From: Clostridia bacterium | GTDB taxonomy: Bacteria > Bacillota > Clostridia > Christensenellales > Borkfalkiaceae | Direction: 5' to 3' | Assembly: GCA_017545865.1 (NCBI GenBank) | Contig: JAFWXO010000008.1 | Location: 62,001-126,000, forward strand | DNA: 64,000 nucleotides | Part shown: piece after piece, positions 18,279 through 27,362 of the stretch | How positions within the stretch are numbered: the stretch's first letter is position 1 | Layout: the number at the start of each line of letters is the position of its first letter | Position numbers and translations under genes: made by a program | The notes under the pieces: generated by a model | What the model was told of the DNA's origin: nothing | Seen by the model: only the letters and a program-made list of their open reading frames with translations | Databases searched by the model: none

Positions 18279-20085
18279 AATTTAAAAACTCTTTAATTTT
18301 TACGGCGAGTTTTTCGCCTATTCCTTCGGTTTTTGCTATTTCTTCTACTGATGCGGAAATTAGCGAAGATAAGTCTTTAAACTTATCAATGAGCGCGTCA
18401 CGCTTAACTTTTCCTATCCCGTCAATCTCGGTAAGGAAAGATTTTAAACTGCGTTTTACCCTTAAGTTTCTATTAAACGTTATTGCAAAGCGGTGGGCTT
18501 CATCTCTTAAACGAATAAGCATTTGCAAAGCCTTATCCGACTTTAAAAGTTTAATAGAATCTTTAGAATATAGCGTGAACATTTCTTCTTCCCTTTCGGC
18601 AAGGGAGATAAGGTCAATACCGTCAACCTTCATTTCGTCAAACACTTCTTTAACGGAAGATAACTGCCCCTTGCCACCGTCAATCACGATAAGGTCTGGG
18701 CGGGGAAATCTCTCTTCTTCAACCGTGTTGAGTTTTGAAAGCCTTCTTCTTAAAACTTCTTGTAATGACGCAAAGTCGTTGTTACCGTCAACCGTTTTAA
18801 TCTTGAAACGGCGGTATTCCTTTCTGTCCGGCTCGCCGTTAGTGAACACTACCATTGCGCCAACTTTATCAACGCCTGAAATGTGCGATATATCAAAGCA
18901 TTCCATACGGACTGGGAGTTTTGATAGTTTAAGTTCAGTTTTAAGCCTTTTTAAAGAAAGTTCTAAAACTTCGTGCTTTCTAACGATTTTATCAACGTAC
19001 TTATCAAGGTATTCGTTAGCGTTTAAATTAGCCATATCAAGCAAATCTTTCTTAACTCCCTTTTCGGGAACTACAAACGCTACCTTTTTACCTAATTGTT
19101 CTTCAATTTTTTCTTTAACGGAATCAAAAACGTTAAACTCGGATATTATCTCGCCGGGAACTTCCCTTTGCCCGTCGTAAAAAGCGGATAAAAACTCGTT
19201 AAAACGCTCGTCGCCTTCGCCTGAAAATGTTTCGGCTTGATAACACTTAACGCCCATTGATTTGCCGTTTCTAACGAATAAAACGGCGATTGACGCAAAA
19301 AGCCCGTCACTCTTAACGGAAATAACGTCAGCCGAGATAAAGCGACCGAGAGCGGTTATTTTCTTTTCTTTTATCTTTGATAAAATATCAAGTTTATTTT
19401 TTATTGATAAAGCCTTTTCAAACTCTTCGTTTTCGGCAAAGGCAGTCATTTTATCGAGTAACTTTTTCTCGGCAACGTCATCGTTTCCAGACAAAAAGTC
19501 TATCGCTAAATGAACGTTTTTAAGATAATCTTCACGCGTGCATCTGCCAGAGCACGGCGCATCGCAAAGCCCTAAATGGTAGTTTAAACACTCCCTTTTT
19601 TGAAGTTTACCGCCAAAGTTTTTTTGGCAAGGGCGAATTTTATAGGCTTCTTTAACGATATCTAAAACGTCGTTAACGGAAATTGAGAGCATATACGGGC
19701 CAAAGTATTTTGCCCCGTCTTTTTTTACCCTTCTTGAAATAGTAAAGCGTGGAAATTCTTCCTTTAAATCAACGCGGATATAAGGATAACTCTTATCGTC
19801 TTTTAAAAGTATATTGTACTTGGGCTTGTACTTTTTGATAAGGTTGTTTTCCATAGACAAAGCGTCGCGCTCGGTGGGGGTTAAAACGTAATAAAAATCT
19901 TCAACGCTCCTAACCATTGCGGAAACTTTTTCAGTTTTTAAACCGTTTCTAAAATACTGCGTTACCCTGTTTTTAAGGTTTTTTGCCTTGCCAACGTAAA
20001 TGACGTTTCCGTCCCCGTCGAGCATAACGTAAACCCCGGGTGATTTAGGCAGTAGTTTTACCTTGTTTTCAACTTGGTCTTTCAT
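18253..20085 (-). CDS. uvrC: Excinuclease ABC subunit C
   Basis: UvrC makes both incisions in nucleotide excision repair. The 610-residue protein has the GIY-YIG nuclease at its start (SPGVYVMLDGDGNVIYVGKAKNL), a cysteine cluster, a UVR motif for UvrB contact near residue 205, an RNase H-like nuclease domain (MECFDISHISG) and C-terminal helix-hairpin-helix repeats (FLTEIDGIGKVKRDALID). All parts are intact. Its ATG overlaps the upstream nucleotidyltransferase gene by 17 bp. Confidence 0.97.
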   Translation of the reverse strand: MKDQVENKVKLLPKSPGVYVMLDGDGNVIYVGKAKNLKNRVTQYFRNGLKTEKVSAMVRSVEDFYYVLTPTERDALSMENNLIKKYKPKYNILLKDDKSYPYIRVDLKEEFPRFTISRRVKKDGAKYFGPYMLSISVNDVLDIVKEAYKIRPCQKNFGGKLQKRECLNYHLGLCDAPCSGRCTREDYLKNVHLAIDFLSGNDDVAEKKLLDKMTAFAENEEFEKALSIKNKLDILSKIKEKKITALGRFISADVISVKSDGLFASIAVLFVRNGKSMGVKCYQAETFSGEGDERFNEFLSAFYDGQREVPGEIISEFNVFDSVKEKIEEQLGKKVAFVVPEKGVKKDLLDMANLNANEYLDKYVDKIVRKHEVLELSLKRLKTELKLSKLPVRMECFDISHISGVDKVGAMVVFTNGEPDRKEYRRFKIKTVDGNNDFASLQEVLRRRLSKLNTVEEERFPRPDLIVIDGGKGQLSSVKEVFDEMKVDGIDLISLAEREEEMFTLYSKDSIKLLKSDKALQMLIRLRDEAHRFAITFNRNLRVKRSLKSFLTEIDGIGKVKRDALIDKFKDLSSLISASVEEIAKTEGIGEKLAVKIKEFLNSNGKKIQD

Positions 20086-21394
20086 TTTTTAACCTTTCTA
20101 AAATTAAACCCTTTTCGTTTTCCACTTTCCCGTCGATAACGAGCGAAAGCGCCCTTTCAAGCCCCGTTTTTATCTCTTGCCCAAAGTAACCTATCCCCTT
20201 TAAATCGTTGCCGTTAACGGCTAAATCTTTAAGGGTATAGCACTCGCCACCGTCTATTATAGAGTTTACGGTATTTAAAAATTCAAGGGCTAATCTCTCC
20301 CTTTCAAAAGCGTATTCTTTAGCGTGGGCAAGCCCGTCACCCACCTTAACGAGCGCAAGTTTTTTAAGCGTTTCAGCGCCGTAATTATTAAGTAGCCTTT
20401 TTATATCCCCACGCGAAATTTCAGTTTTTATATCGTGAAGATAGATAAGGTCGTTAGTAAGTTTAATAAGTTTATTATCCGCCTTAAAGCGTTTTAAAAT
20501 TTGAACTGCCGTTTTAGCGCTCTTTGCTTGATGCCCGTAAAAATGCCCTATACCGCGCGCGTCAACACTGTAACAACTCGGCTTTTCAATATCGTGAAGA
20601 AGGAGCGCCCAACGAACTGCTTTATCTTTACTTGAAATGGCAACGCTCTTAACGGTATGTTCGTAAACGTCGAACGAATGGAACTTGGTGTTTTGGTCGC
20701 AACCGTCGCACGCTTTAAGTTCGGGAATAACGGTAAAGATAATATCTTTAAAGCTTAAAAGCACCCTTTCAACGCCCTTTCCTAAAAGCATTTTGGTAAG
20801 TTCAATAAAAATTCGCTCTACCGAAACGTTTTTTAGTAAATGCGCCTTTTCCTGCATAGCCTTTGCAGTTTCAGGTTCTATTTCAAAATCTAAAACGGAA
20901 GCAAACCTTAAACCGCGCAAAATCCTAAGCGCATCTTCTTCAAAACGCTTTGAAGGGTTTCCAACCGCTCTTAAAATCTTATTTTCTAAATCTTCTTTTC
21001 CGCCGAAAAGGTCAATTAAATTTTCCCCGTCGAACGCCATAGCGTTAACGGTGAAATCACGGCGCAAAAGATCGTCATTTAAACTTGAAACGAATTTAAC
21101 GGTGTTTGGGTGGCGATTGTCTTTATAATCACCGTCAACCCTAAAAGTTGTAACTTCGATATTTTCGCCCAAACTGTTAACGGTTACCGTGCCGTGTTTA
21201 AGCCCCGTTAAATACACTTTAAAATCTTTAAAAACCTCAAGTGTTTGTTCGGGGGTTGCGCTCGTTGTAACGTCAACGTCGAAAAGGGGATTACCAAGCA
21301 AATTATCGCGCACGAAACCACCCACGGCGTATGCTTCGTAGCCGTGGTCGTTAAGCGTTTTTATGAGTAATTTTGCCCCTTTCGTAAGTTCCAT
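20069..21394 (-). CDS. cca: tRNA nucleotidyltransferase with HD domain (CCA-adding type)
   Basis: A 441-residue class II nucleotidyltransferase. Motif GGFVRD and the catalytic DVDVTT lie at the N terminus, followed by RRDFTVNAMAF and RFEEDALRILRGLRFAS, the usual nucleotide-recognition region. An HD domain (LLHDIEKP) follows. It should add or repair the tRNA 3' CCA end; whether it does the whole CCA or only part cannot be told here. I chose ATG 21394, which overlaps the whiA stop by one base (TAATG); the frame is open further upstream inside whiA. Confidence 0.93.
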   Translation of the reverse strand: MELTKGAKLLIKTLNDHGYEAYAVGGFVRDNLLGNPLFDVDVTTSATPEQTLEVFKDFKVYLTGLKHGTVTVNSLGENIEVTTFRVDGDYKDNRHPNTVKFVSSLNDDLLRRDFTVNAMAFDGENLIDLFGGKEDLENKILRAVGNPSKRFEEDALRILRGLRFASVLDFEIEPETAKAMQEKAHLLKNVSVERIFIELTKMLLGKGVERVLLSFKDIIFTVIPELKACDGCDQNTKFHSFDVYEHTVKSVAISSKDKAVRWALLLHDIEKPSCYSVDARGIGHFYGHQAKSAKTAVQILKRFKADNKLIKLTNDLIYLHDIKTEISRGDIKRLLNNYGAETLKKLALVKVGDGLAHAKEYAFERERLALEFLNTVNSIIDGGECYTLKDLAVNGNDLKGIGYFGQEIKTGLERALSLVIDGKVENEKGLILERLKNERPS

Positions 21395-22335
21395 TATAAG
21401 TTTTTTGCAATCTCCGATATTTTTCTTAGGCGATGGTTTAAACAACTTTTAGAAACGCCTGCAATTTGCGCCATTTCTTCAAGCGTTGCGTCTTTATTTT
21501 CAAGGCGAAGTAAACAAGTATCTTTAATCGTTTTCGGAAGCCCGTCAAGCCCGATAGTTTGGTCGATTAAAGTTATTTCGCTCACTTGCTTTATAGACGC
21601 TTCAATCTGCTTTGAAATATTGCCCATATCACAATTACGCTTGCGGTTGGTATCGTTGTTCATAACCTTTTTAACGATAATCTCTTGCAGTTCAAAACCG
21701 CACTTTTTAGCGCCCATAAAGTACAAAAGTTCGCTAATTTCATCGCCGTTTTTAAAGTAAACTATAAAACTTTCCTTTCGCTCGGTTAGTTTTGGCATAA
21801 AGCCAACCTCTGATAAAAGTTCCGCCACGCAAGATGCGGTTTGGTATTTTGAAAACACGAATTCCAAGTGGTAACTCGTTGAACTTTTATGCCCTTCGCT
21901 CGGAACGGTTACCGATCCGCTACCTTGGAAAGCGCCTATGATATAAGCCCTTTTGCAACACTCGTTTTCAACTAAATATTTATCAACCGAAAGGTTTACT
22001 TGCAAGCCTTCAGCGCTCTCGGTTATAATTCCAAGTTCAGTAAGTATTCTCGTGCTTTTTTCGCTAAGCAAAGATATTTTATACTTTAACTTTCCGTTAA
22101 ACTTGTCCACCTTTTCTTCGCGTTTTAGTTCCACGCCATAAATTGACGTTAAAACGCTTGAAAAGTAATCGCACGCCTTTTTGTTTTCGGTTGAAATTTC
22201 AAAACCCACGAACGATTTTGAAACTAAAAGCGTTCCCGCGCCCCTAACAAAAGCCGAAAGCGCGGAAACCTTGCAACAAGGCTCGGTTAATTTTTTTATT
22301 AAAATTTCTTCCTTAACGCGTTCGGTAAAGGTCAT
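21394..22335 (-). CDS. whiA: DNA-binding regulator WhiA
   Basis: WhiA affects sporulation-related division in actinobacteria and cell division in Bacillota. The protein (313 residues from ATG 22335) has the N-terminal LAGLIDADG-like domains and a C-terminal helix-turn-helix (LEEMAQIAGVSKSCLNHRLRKI). I prefer ATG 22335, eight bases after AAGGAAG; a GTG six bases earlier overlaps the upstream stop. In Bacillus, whiA follows yvcJ-yvcK; here its neighbours are a PHP phosphoesterase gene and the CCA enzyme gene. Confidence 0.95.
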   Translation of the reverse strand: MTFTERVKEEILIKKLTEPCCKVSALSAFVRGAGTLLVSKSFVGFEISTENKKACDYFSSVLTSIYGVELKREEKVDKFNGKLKYKISLLSEKSTRILTELGIITESAEGLQVNLSVDKYLVENECCKRAYIIGAFQGSGSVTVPSEGHKSSTSYHLEFVFSKYQTASCVAELLSEVGFMPKLTERKESFIVYFKNGDEISELLYFMGAKKCGFELQEIIVKKVMNNDTNRKRNCDMGNISKQIEASIKQVSEITLIDQTIGLDGLPKTIKDTCLLRLENKDATLEEMAQIAGVSKSCLNHRLRKISEIAKNL

Positions 22336-22337
22336 AA

Positions 22338-23111
22338 TCACATCTTCCTTTTAAATTCTTTAAAGCGCATATTTTCGGGAAGTTTCCCGTCGATATTGAG
22401 TATTCTTTCTTTAGGGATACCAACCCTTTTTATAAGTTCTTCGGCTTGTCCTATAACGCCGATTTTTTCGGGGGAGTGCGCATCGCTATCGATAACGAAG
22501 TTAACGCCCGTTTTTAAAACTTGTTCCCACTCGTCGTCTTCCAAATGTTTTTTGCGCGCGTCAATTTCAAAAATCGTGCCGTAATCTTCACAACAACGAG
22601 CAACGTCATAAGCGTTAATGAACGCGCAAAAGCCGGGGTGAGTTAAAATATCAATGGGGTTATTTTTTATGGCGCTTAAATAAACTTCGGTGTTTCGTTT
22701 AATCAAACTTTCGCTAGGCTTGTGGAAATGCCTTGCCGTAAAATTCCTGCCAAAAAGCATAAACCACTCTTTTATCTTATCGTAGGCAATACACTTGTGG
22801 ATACCCGCAAGATACACGTCCATAAACTCCATATCTCGCTCTTTCATATCCGTTTTACCGCTTATTCCTAAGATATTTGCTTCAACACCTAAAACCACTT
22901 CAACACCCGTTTCGTAAGTTGCCTTTTTGCATAGCGACTGCATAAGTGGAACTTTTTTGCTCCTTATTCCGTAAACGGTGTGGCCGTGGCCGTGATCGGT
23001 TATGGCAATTTTTTTAAGCCCACGCGCTTTAGCGGAAAGAGCGTTATCTAAAATGCTTCCCTTTCCGTGGCTAAATACCGTGTGAGTGTGAAAATCAGCA
23101 GTAAGATTCAT
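22338..23111 (-). CDS. PHP domain phosphoesterase (YcdX-like)
   Basis: A 257-residue metal-dependent phosphoesterase of the PHP family. Metal ligands are visible in DFHTHTVFSHGKGS at the start, ITDHGHGHT, GVEANI, LAGIHK and VIDSDAHSPEKIG near the end. Substrate is unknown; relatives include histidinol-phosphate phosphatases and YcdX. It is distinct from the second PHP protein in the window (the tyrosine phosphatase at 25055). TAAGGAG precedes the ATG and its stop overlaps the region just before whiA. Confidence 0.88.
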   Translation of the reverse strand: MNLTADFHTHTVFSHGKGSILDNALSAKARGLKKIAITDHGHGHTVYGIRSKKVPLMQSLCKKATYETGVEVVLGVEANILGISGKTDMKERDMEFMDVYLAGIHKCIAYDKIKEWFMLFGRNFTARHFHKPSESLIKRNTEVYLSAIKNNPIDILTHPGFCAFINAYDVARCCEDYGTIFEIDARKKHLEDDEWEQVLKTGVNFVIDSDAHSPEKIGVIGQAEELIKRVGIPKERILNIDGKLPENMRFKEFKRKM

Positions 23112-23119
23112 AATTCTCC

Positions 23120-24001
23120 TTAAAACTTGCCAAGATAAGTTAATTCTTCGCTAAGTTTTATTTGCTTTTTTAAGTAAACTTCTTCTTTTATAAGCGTTAT
23201 CAAACGATAAATATCGTTTGAAGTTGCGCTATCGTCGGCGATGATAAAGTTTGCGTGCTCGGTTGAAACCTTTGCTCCGCCAACCCTTTTGCCTTTCAAG
23301 CCGCACTCGTCGATAACCCTTCCTGCAAAATAACCTTCGTTTCTAAAAACCGAACCACAACTTTTGCCTTTGGGGTTACGGCGCATATTCGTATAATTTT
23401 TAATCTTTTCTTCAGAAACGTCAAACTCGGTTGGGGTGAAAGAAAAACAAACTTTGATAATAGGCGTTTTATCTTCTAAAAACCTGCTCGTTCTATAACC
23501 GAACTTACAGTCTTTTTTACTAAACGTTCCTTCGCTTGAAACAACGTATCTAACGCAGTCAGAAATAGATTTTCCGTACGCGCCCGCGTTCATACAAACC
23601 GCTCCGCCAACGCTTGCAGGAATTCCCACCGCAAACTCAAGCCCACCGAGAGAATTGAGCGCCATATCTTTAATAACCGCGCTGAGTTTAACACCGCTTT
23701 CGGCTATATATAAATTACCGCTTTGGCGAGTATCGGTCATGCGCTCGGTTAAGATAACAGCCCCGCTAAACCCACCGTCGCTAACTAACAAATTAGTGCC
23801 TTGACCAACCGTTTCGTAAGGGCAAGCGTTTTTTAAAACTTCAACCGCTTTTTTAAACTCGCTTTCGTTTTTTGGAAAAACTGCGAGCGAACAGTTTCCG
23901 CCCGTTTTATATCTCGTTTTTTGCCCTATCGGGAAATTGAGCTCTGCTTGTATATCGCCAAGGTTTTTAATGATATTAGAGTAATCGTAATCGCCGATCA
24001 T
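23120..24001 (-). CDS. murB: UDP-N-acetylenolpyruvoylglucosamine reductase
   Basis: MurB reduces UDP-GlcNAc-enolpyruvate to UDP-MurNAc, the second committed step of peptidoglycan synthesis, using FAD and NADPH. The 293-residue protein has the FAD-binding region VGQGTNLLVSDGGFSGAVI, the GIPASVGGAVCMNAGAYG segment and the catalytic serine in RNPKGKSCGSVFRNE. Length and layout match the shorter (type II) MurB of Gram-positive bacteria. It is followed by the PHP gene after eight bases. Confidence 0.96.
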   Translation of the reverse strand: MIGDYDYSNIIKNLGDIQAELNFPIGQKTRYKTGGNCSLAVFPKNESEFKKAVEVLKNACPYETVGQGTNLLVSDGGFSGAVILTERMTDTRQSGNLYIAESGVKLSAVIKDMALNSLGGLEFAVGIPASVGGAVCMNAGAYGKSISDCVRYVVSSEGTFSKKDCKFGYRTSRFLEDKTPIIKVCFSFTPTEFDVSEEKIKNYTNMRRNPKGKSCGSVFRNEGYFAGRVIDECGLKGKRVGGAKVSTEHANFIIADDSATSNDIYRLITLIKEEVYLKKQIKLSEELTYLGKF

Positions 24002-24013
24002 TACCCATCTCCT

Positions 24014-24991
24014 TTATTTTACAACATTTATCAAATTTTTACAACTGTTTACGATTATATCGTAATCTTCTCCGCCGTTTATCCCTAAAAACGCCTTTGA
24101 TTTTAACGTTTCAAAGTTTTCTTTGGTGGAAAATGGTATAAAAGTATACTCGTTATCAAACTTTTCATAAAGGGATAAAAACCCGTCGTTATAAAGTTTT
24201 TCGCCCGTTACAGAGAACATATTTAGACTTTCAATTTTTCTTTGAACGGTTGGGGACAAAACGTAATTTATAAACGAATTACAAACGGCTTGTTTTGATA
24301 CGTCGCCCGTCGTTACGGAAAAATATTGATAAAGGTCGTTATATCTAAAAATAGGCTCTAAAGTAAACTCAACGTTTGCGTTTAGTAGCCGAGTAACGTC
24401 ACGCTGAGTGCCGATGAGCGTTGCGTTAGAAGAAATTAAAAACCTATTGTAAGCATCGCCTTTTTCAAGCAAAGTAACTTTTTTCCGCTCGGCGTTTGAA
24501 AACAAACACGCCGTTTCCGCCGAAAAATATTCGCCGTTTGGAATTATAAGTTCGCCACTACCAGCGCCTTTAATTATCTTAAAATAACCGCCTTTAAGGT
24601 AGGCAACGGCAAATCGCTTTTTGCCAACGCAACCACCGTCACGAACGGAAAATTTTAATTCACGCGCGTAATTTTCAACGCCTAAATCACAACCGCCAAA
24701 CGAGATAATATCTGGGTGTTTTCCGCTTTCAAGCGCGTATTTTAACCCCTCGGCAGAATAGTTTGAAACGAGAAAGTAAACGCCTTTATTACCTTTTGAA
24801 TAATCGCTTGAAACCGAGCGTAAAAAAGAACATCTGCTACCCTTTCCCCCGTCGAAAGCGTCAACGTGCCAAACGGTGATAACAAGGCTATCAAAAGTGT
24901 TGGCGTTTTGTTTTTTCTTAATTAAAAAAGGGGCGCAAACCACCACGCCCACGGTTACAACTGAAAGTATTACCGTAAGAATTTTCTTCAT
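24014..24991 (-). CDS. Extracytoplasmic solute-binding-like protein
   Basis: A 325-residue protein with an N-terminal hydrophobic helix (about residues 4-22) acting as signal or anchor; the cysteine in it lacks a good lipobox. The rest has the look of a family 1 periplasmic-binding fold (ITVWHVDAFDGGKG near the start, ISFGGCDLGVENYA in the middle, SVTTGDVSKQAVCNSFINYVLSP near the end). No permease or ATPase gene is next to it, so it may be an orphan sensor or structural protein rather than a transport component. It precedes murB by 12 bases. Function uncertain. Confidence 0.7.
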   Translation of the reverse strand: MKKILTVILSVVTVGVVVCAPFLIKKKQNANTFDSLVITVWHVDAFDGGKGSRCSFLRSVSSDYSKGNKGVYFLVSNYSAEGLKYALESGKHPDIISFGGCDLGVENYARELKFSVRDGGCVGKKRFAVAYLKGGYFKIIKGAGSGELIIPNGEYFSAETACLFSNAERKKVTLLEKGDAYNRFLISSNATLIGTQRDVTRLLNANVEFTLEPIFRYNDLYQYFSVTTGDVSKQAVCNSFINYVLSPTVQRKIESLNMFSVTGEKLYNDGFLSLYEKFDNEYTFIPFSTKENFETLKSKAFLGINGGEDYDIIVNSCKNLINVVK

Positions 24992-25026
24992 ACTTAATAA
25001 TATTTTCGGTTTTTAAAATTTATGAA

Positions 25027-25056
25027 TAAAAAAACCGCTTGCGGTTGCAAACGGTT
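25027..25056 (-). terminator. Terminator at the end of the cps-type phosphoregulatory operon
   Basis: Ten-base arms (AACCGTTTGC with GCAAGCGGTT, one G-T pair) and loop AACC, followed on the minus strand by a run of T. The first arm overlaps the stop codon of the phosphatase gene. Confidence 0.8.
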
Positions 25057-25744
25057 ATATATTAAATATTTTAGCGTTATTTTCAAACAAATCATCGGCA
25101 ACGGCTTTACCAAAACGGCGCTTTACAATTTTATAGCCTAAATCTAAATCGTTCTTTCTGCCGTAATGCACGTCACTCGCGATAAAATCAACGAGCCCAA
25201 GTTTTATTAGTGATAGCGCCTTTTTCTTAAGTTTACGCCCGTGCCTACCCGTAACGCTACTAGAGTTTACTTGAATTAACGCGCCTTCGTTTTTTAATTC
25301 GAGAACGCTTTGATGGGTGAGATAAAGATAGCGTTCAACGTGAGCGATAACTGGAGTGTACCCCATAGCCTTAACGTTATAAACGCAGTCTGAAATATCG
25401 CAAGGCTCAAAATAATCAAATTCAATTAGAACAAACTTTTCGCCGTTGATCGTTAAGTATTCTCCACTTTTTAACTGCTCGTAAAAAGACGGGGAAAAAG
25501 CGATTTCTTGCCCAAGATACAACTTGATTTCTATGCCACGTTCCTTCACTTTTTCACAAAAATCTTTATAACGCTCTGTTATTTTTTGCGCAGAGAGAGT
25601 GTAAACCCCGTTTTTATAATGCGGGGTTAAAACCATCTTGTCAACGCCTAAATTTTTAGCGTACTCAAGCATTTCAAAAGACTTTTCATAAAAGTTACTT
25701 CCATCGTCAACCAAAGGTAAAACGTGAGAGTGAATATCAGTCAT
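25055..25744 (-). CDS. CpsB/YwqE-type protein-tyrosine phosphatase
   Basis: A 229-residue PHP-fold, manganese-dependent tyrosine phosphatase that removes phosphate from the BY-kinase encoded just upstream. Metal ligands are seen in MTDIHSHVLPLVDDG at the start, in the middle (IAHVERY) and near the end (IASDVHYGRK). In streptococci and bacilli this enzyme sets the level of capsule or exopolysaccharide by controlling kinase phosphorylation. One base separates it from the kinase gene; it is the last gene of a three-gene unit. Confidence 0.92.
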   Translation of the reverse strand: MTDIHSHVLPLVDDGSNFYEKSFEMLEYAKNLGVDKMVLTPHYKNGVYTLSAQKITERYKDFCEKVKERGIEIKLYLGQEIAFSPSFYEQLKSGEYLTINGEKFVLIEFDYFEPCDISDCVYNVKAMGYTPVIAHVERYLYLTHQSVLELKNEGALIQVNSSSVTGRHGRKLKKKALSLIKLGLVDFIASDVHYGRKNDLDLGYKIVKRRFGKAVADDLFENNAKIFNI

Positions 25745-25745
25745 T

Positions 25746-26489
25746 TTAATCCTCTAAGTAATTGCTTTTTACTCCACGATAGTAGCGCGAATTGTAATAA
25801 CCGCCGTAGCGTGAGCCGAATTTACCGGAATTTCTGTAAGTTATAACCGTACCTAAAATGCGGGGATTACTTTTAACCATCAACTCGTAAGCATCTCTAA
25901 GTTGCGAACGACGGGTAACCCCAACGCACGCAACGAAAATAACGTTATCGCTAAGCGGAGAGAAGTGAATATAGTCTGAAACGAGAAGCACCGGCGGACA
26001 GTCGAAAAGCACCATATCGTACTTTTCTCTAAGGGAATAAATAAATTCTTTAAACTTATCCGAAGTGAAGATAATGGATGCATTGTTAGTGAGTTTACCA
26101 CGATTAACAACGTCAACCCCGTATTCGGTGGTTTTGATAACTTCTTTTTCTTCACACTCGCCGAGCATAAATTCGGTTATGCCGTTTAAATTGTTAACGC
26201 CAAAGATTTTGTGAACTTTAGGACGGCGGAAATCAAGATCCACAACCACAACTTTTTTACCGCTTCTTGCAAGCGCTACCGCAGTGTTTGCAACTACCGT
26301 TGATTTGCCTTCGCCTGAAACTGCAGATTCAAACTGGAAAATTTTGTTTTTGCCGTTATCGGAAGAGAAAATAACGTTGTCTTTAAGCCTATTATAGTTT
26401 ACCCCGTCACCACTCGTTCCGTTAACAACGATTTTGGGGATTTCGGTATTATACTCGGAGTTCTTTTTGAAAAATCTTCTTTTAAGCAT
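25746..26489 (-). CDS. CpsD/CapB family bacterial tyrosine kinase
   Basis: A 247-residue BY-kinase. Walker A is SGEGKSTVVANTAVAL, Walker A' VVVVDLDFRRPKVHKIFG, and Walker B MVLFDCPPVLLVSD. The C terminus carries an autophosphorylation tyrosine cluster (six Tyr within about 15 residues, YGGYYNSRYYRG). It needs the cytoplasmic tail of the Wzz-like membrane protein encoded upstream for activity; the two genes touch. Together with the phosphatase it forms a complete phospho-switch, but no glycosyltransferase or polymerase genes are nearby. Confidence 0.93.
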   Translation of the reverse strand: MLKRRFFKKNSEYNTEIPKIVVNGTSGDGVNYNRLKDNVIFSSDNGKNKIFQFESAVSGEGKSTVVANTAVALARSGKKVVVVDLDFRRPKVHKIFGVNNLNGITEFMLGECEEKEVIKTTEYGVDVVNRGKLTNNASIIFTSDKFKEFIYSLREKYDMVLFDCPPVLLVSDYIHFSPLSDNVIFVACVGVTRRSQLRDAYELMVKSNPRILGTVITYRNSGKFGSRYGGYYNSRYYRGVKSNYLED

Positions 26490-27280
26490 TACTCGTTTCC
26501 CCCTTTATCAGATTTTTCACGTTGTTCAAAGTTTGCAGAAATATCAACCGTTGCGATAATTTGATTAGAAGTTATTTGTTCAACTTGCTCTTTTGTCATA
26601 ACGGTATCGCTTAAAAGGCGTTTAATCAACACGAAAATAACCGCTACAACCAAGCCGATAGCCGTCATTAAAGCAACAGTTTTAAATCTACCCGTGCTTG
26701 CGGTAATATCCATAGGCGCAGCGTCGGAATAAACGACGATCTTATCTTTTAAATAACCTGCTTTAATATCGCCTGAGTTTATAGTTTCAACCGCCTTGTC
26801 AACGTAATCGTTCAAGGTTTTTGCAACTTCATACTTAATCGCTTCAGCATCGCCACCGTGTTGCTTATAAGTGTAAGTTATAGAAAAATACGGCGAATCT
26901 TCGTTGGTTATAAAGTTAATTGAACCCTTTAACTTAATGCCAGATTTTGAAACTTCCGCTAATACTTCGTTGCTTTTAAAAACTTTGCTTATTTGCGGAA
27001 CGAGCATAGAACAGTATTGATATGCGATGTGTTCTGAAATATCTTCGCCGTTAGCGCCCGTTTCTTCGGTGTAAAGCTTGTCGGTAAAAAGATACGCGTC
27101 TACACGAGCTGTATACGTGGTCTTTTTATATCCAAAAGCGTACGCCACGCCAAGAGTAGTAAAAAGTATCGTTATTAAAATAATCCACACTAAGCCTTCT
27201 TTAAGAATTTTAAAAATATCCCCTAAAGAAAGTCTACTTTCTTTTTCCTCTGCGGAAATTTTTGTTTGATTTTCGCTCAT
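26489..27280 (-). CDS. Wzz/CpsC-like chain-length determinant and kinase activator
   Basis: A 263-residue membrane protein with two helices (about residues 30-50 and 205-228) enclosing an extracytoplasmic domain, the Wzz topology. The cytoplasmic C-terminal tail would activate the BY-kinase. A strong promoter (27325-27353) and a leader hairpin (27294-27311, TTCGCC/GGCGAA) precede it, and AAGGAG sits before the ATG, so it leads the operon. Confidence 0.9.
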   Translation of the reverse strand: MSENQTKISAEEKESRLSLGDIFKILKEGLVWIILITILFTTLGVAYAFGYKKTTYTARVDAYLFTDKLYTEETGANGEDISEHIAYQYCSMLVPQISKVFKSNEVLAEVSKSGIKLKGSINFITNEDSPYFSITYTYKQHGGDAEAIKYEVAKTLNDYVDKAVETINSGDIKAGYLKDKIVVYSDAAPMDITASTGRFKTVALMTAIGLVVAVIFVLIKRLLSDTVMTKEQVEQITSNQIIATVDISANFEQREKSDKGGNE

Positions 27281-27324
27281 TGAAAACTCCTTGTTCGCCG
27301 TTAAAGGCGAATTTTATCATTGAT

Positions 27325-27353
27325 ATTATATACTTATATCATAAATAAGTCAA
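27325..27353 (-). promoter_or_regulatory. Strong promoter of the CpsC-CpsD-CpsB operon
   Basis: TTGACT and TATAAT with a 17-bp spacer on the minus strand, one mismatch from the sigma-A consensus. Confidence 0.75.
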
Positions 27354-27362
27354 TATAGGCTT

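Noticed and set aside
18389..19180. 263-residue open frame on the plus strand opposite uvrC
   Set aside because: It lies entirely inside uvrC, is full of Ser and Leu from reverse reading, has no ribosome site and no recognisable motif.
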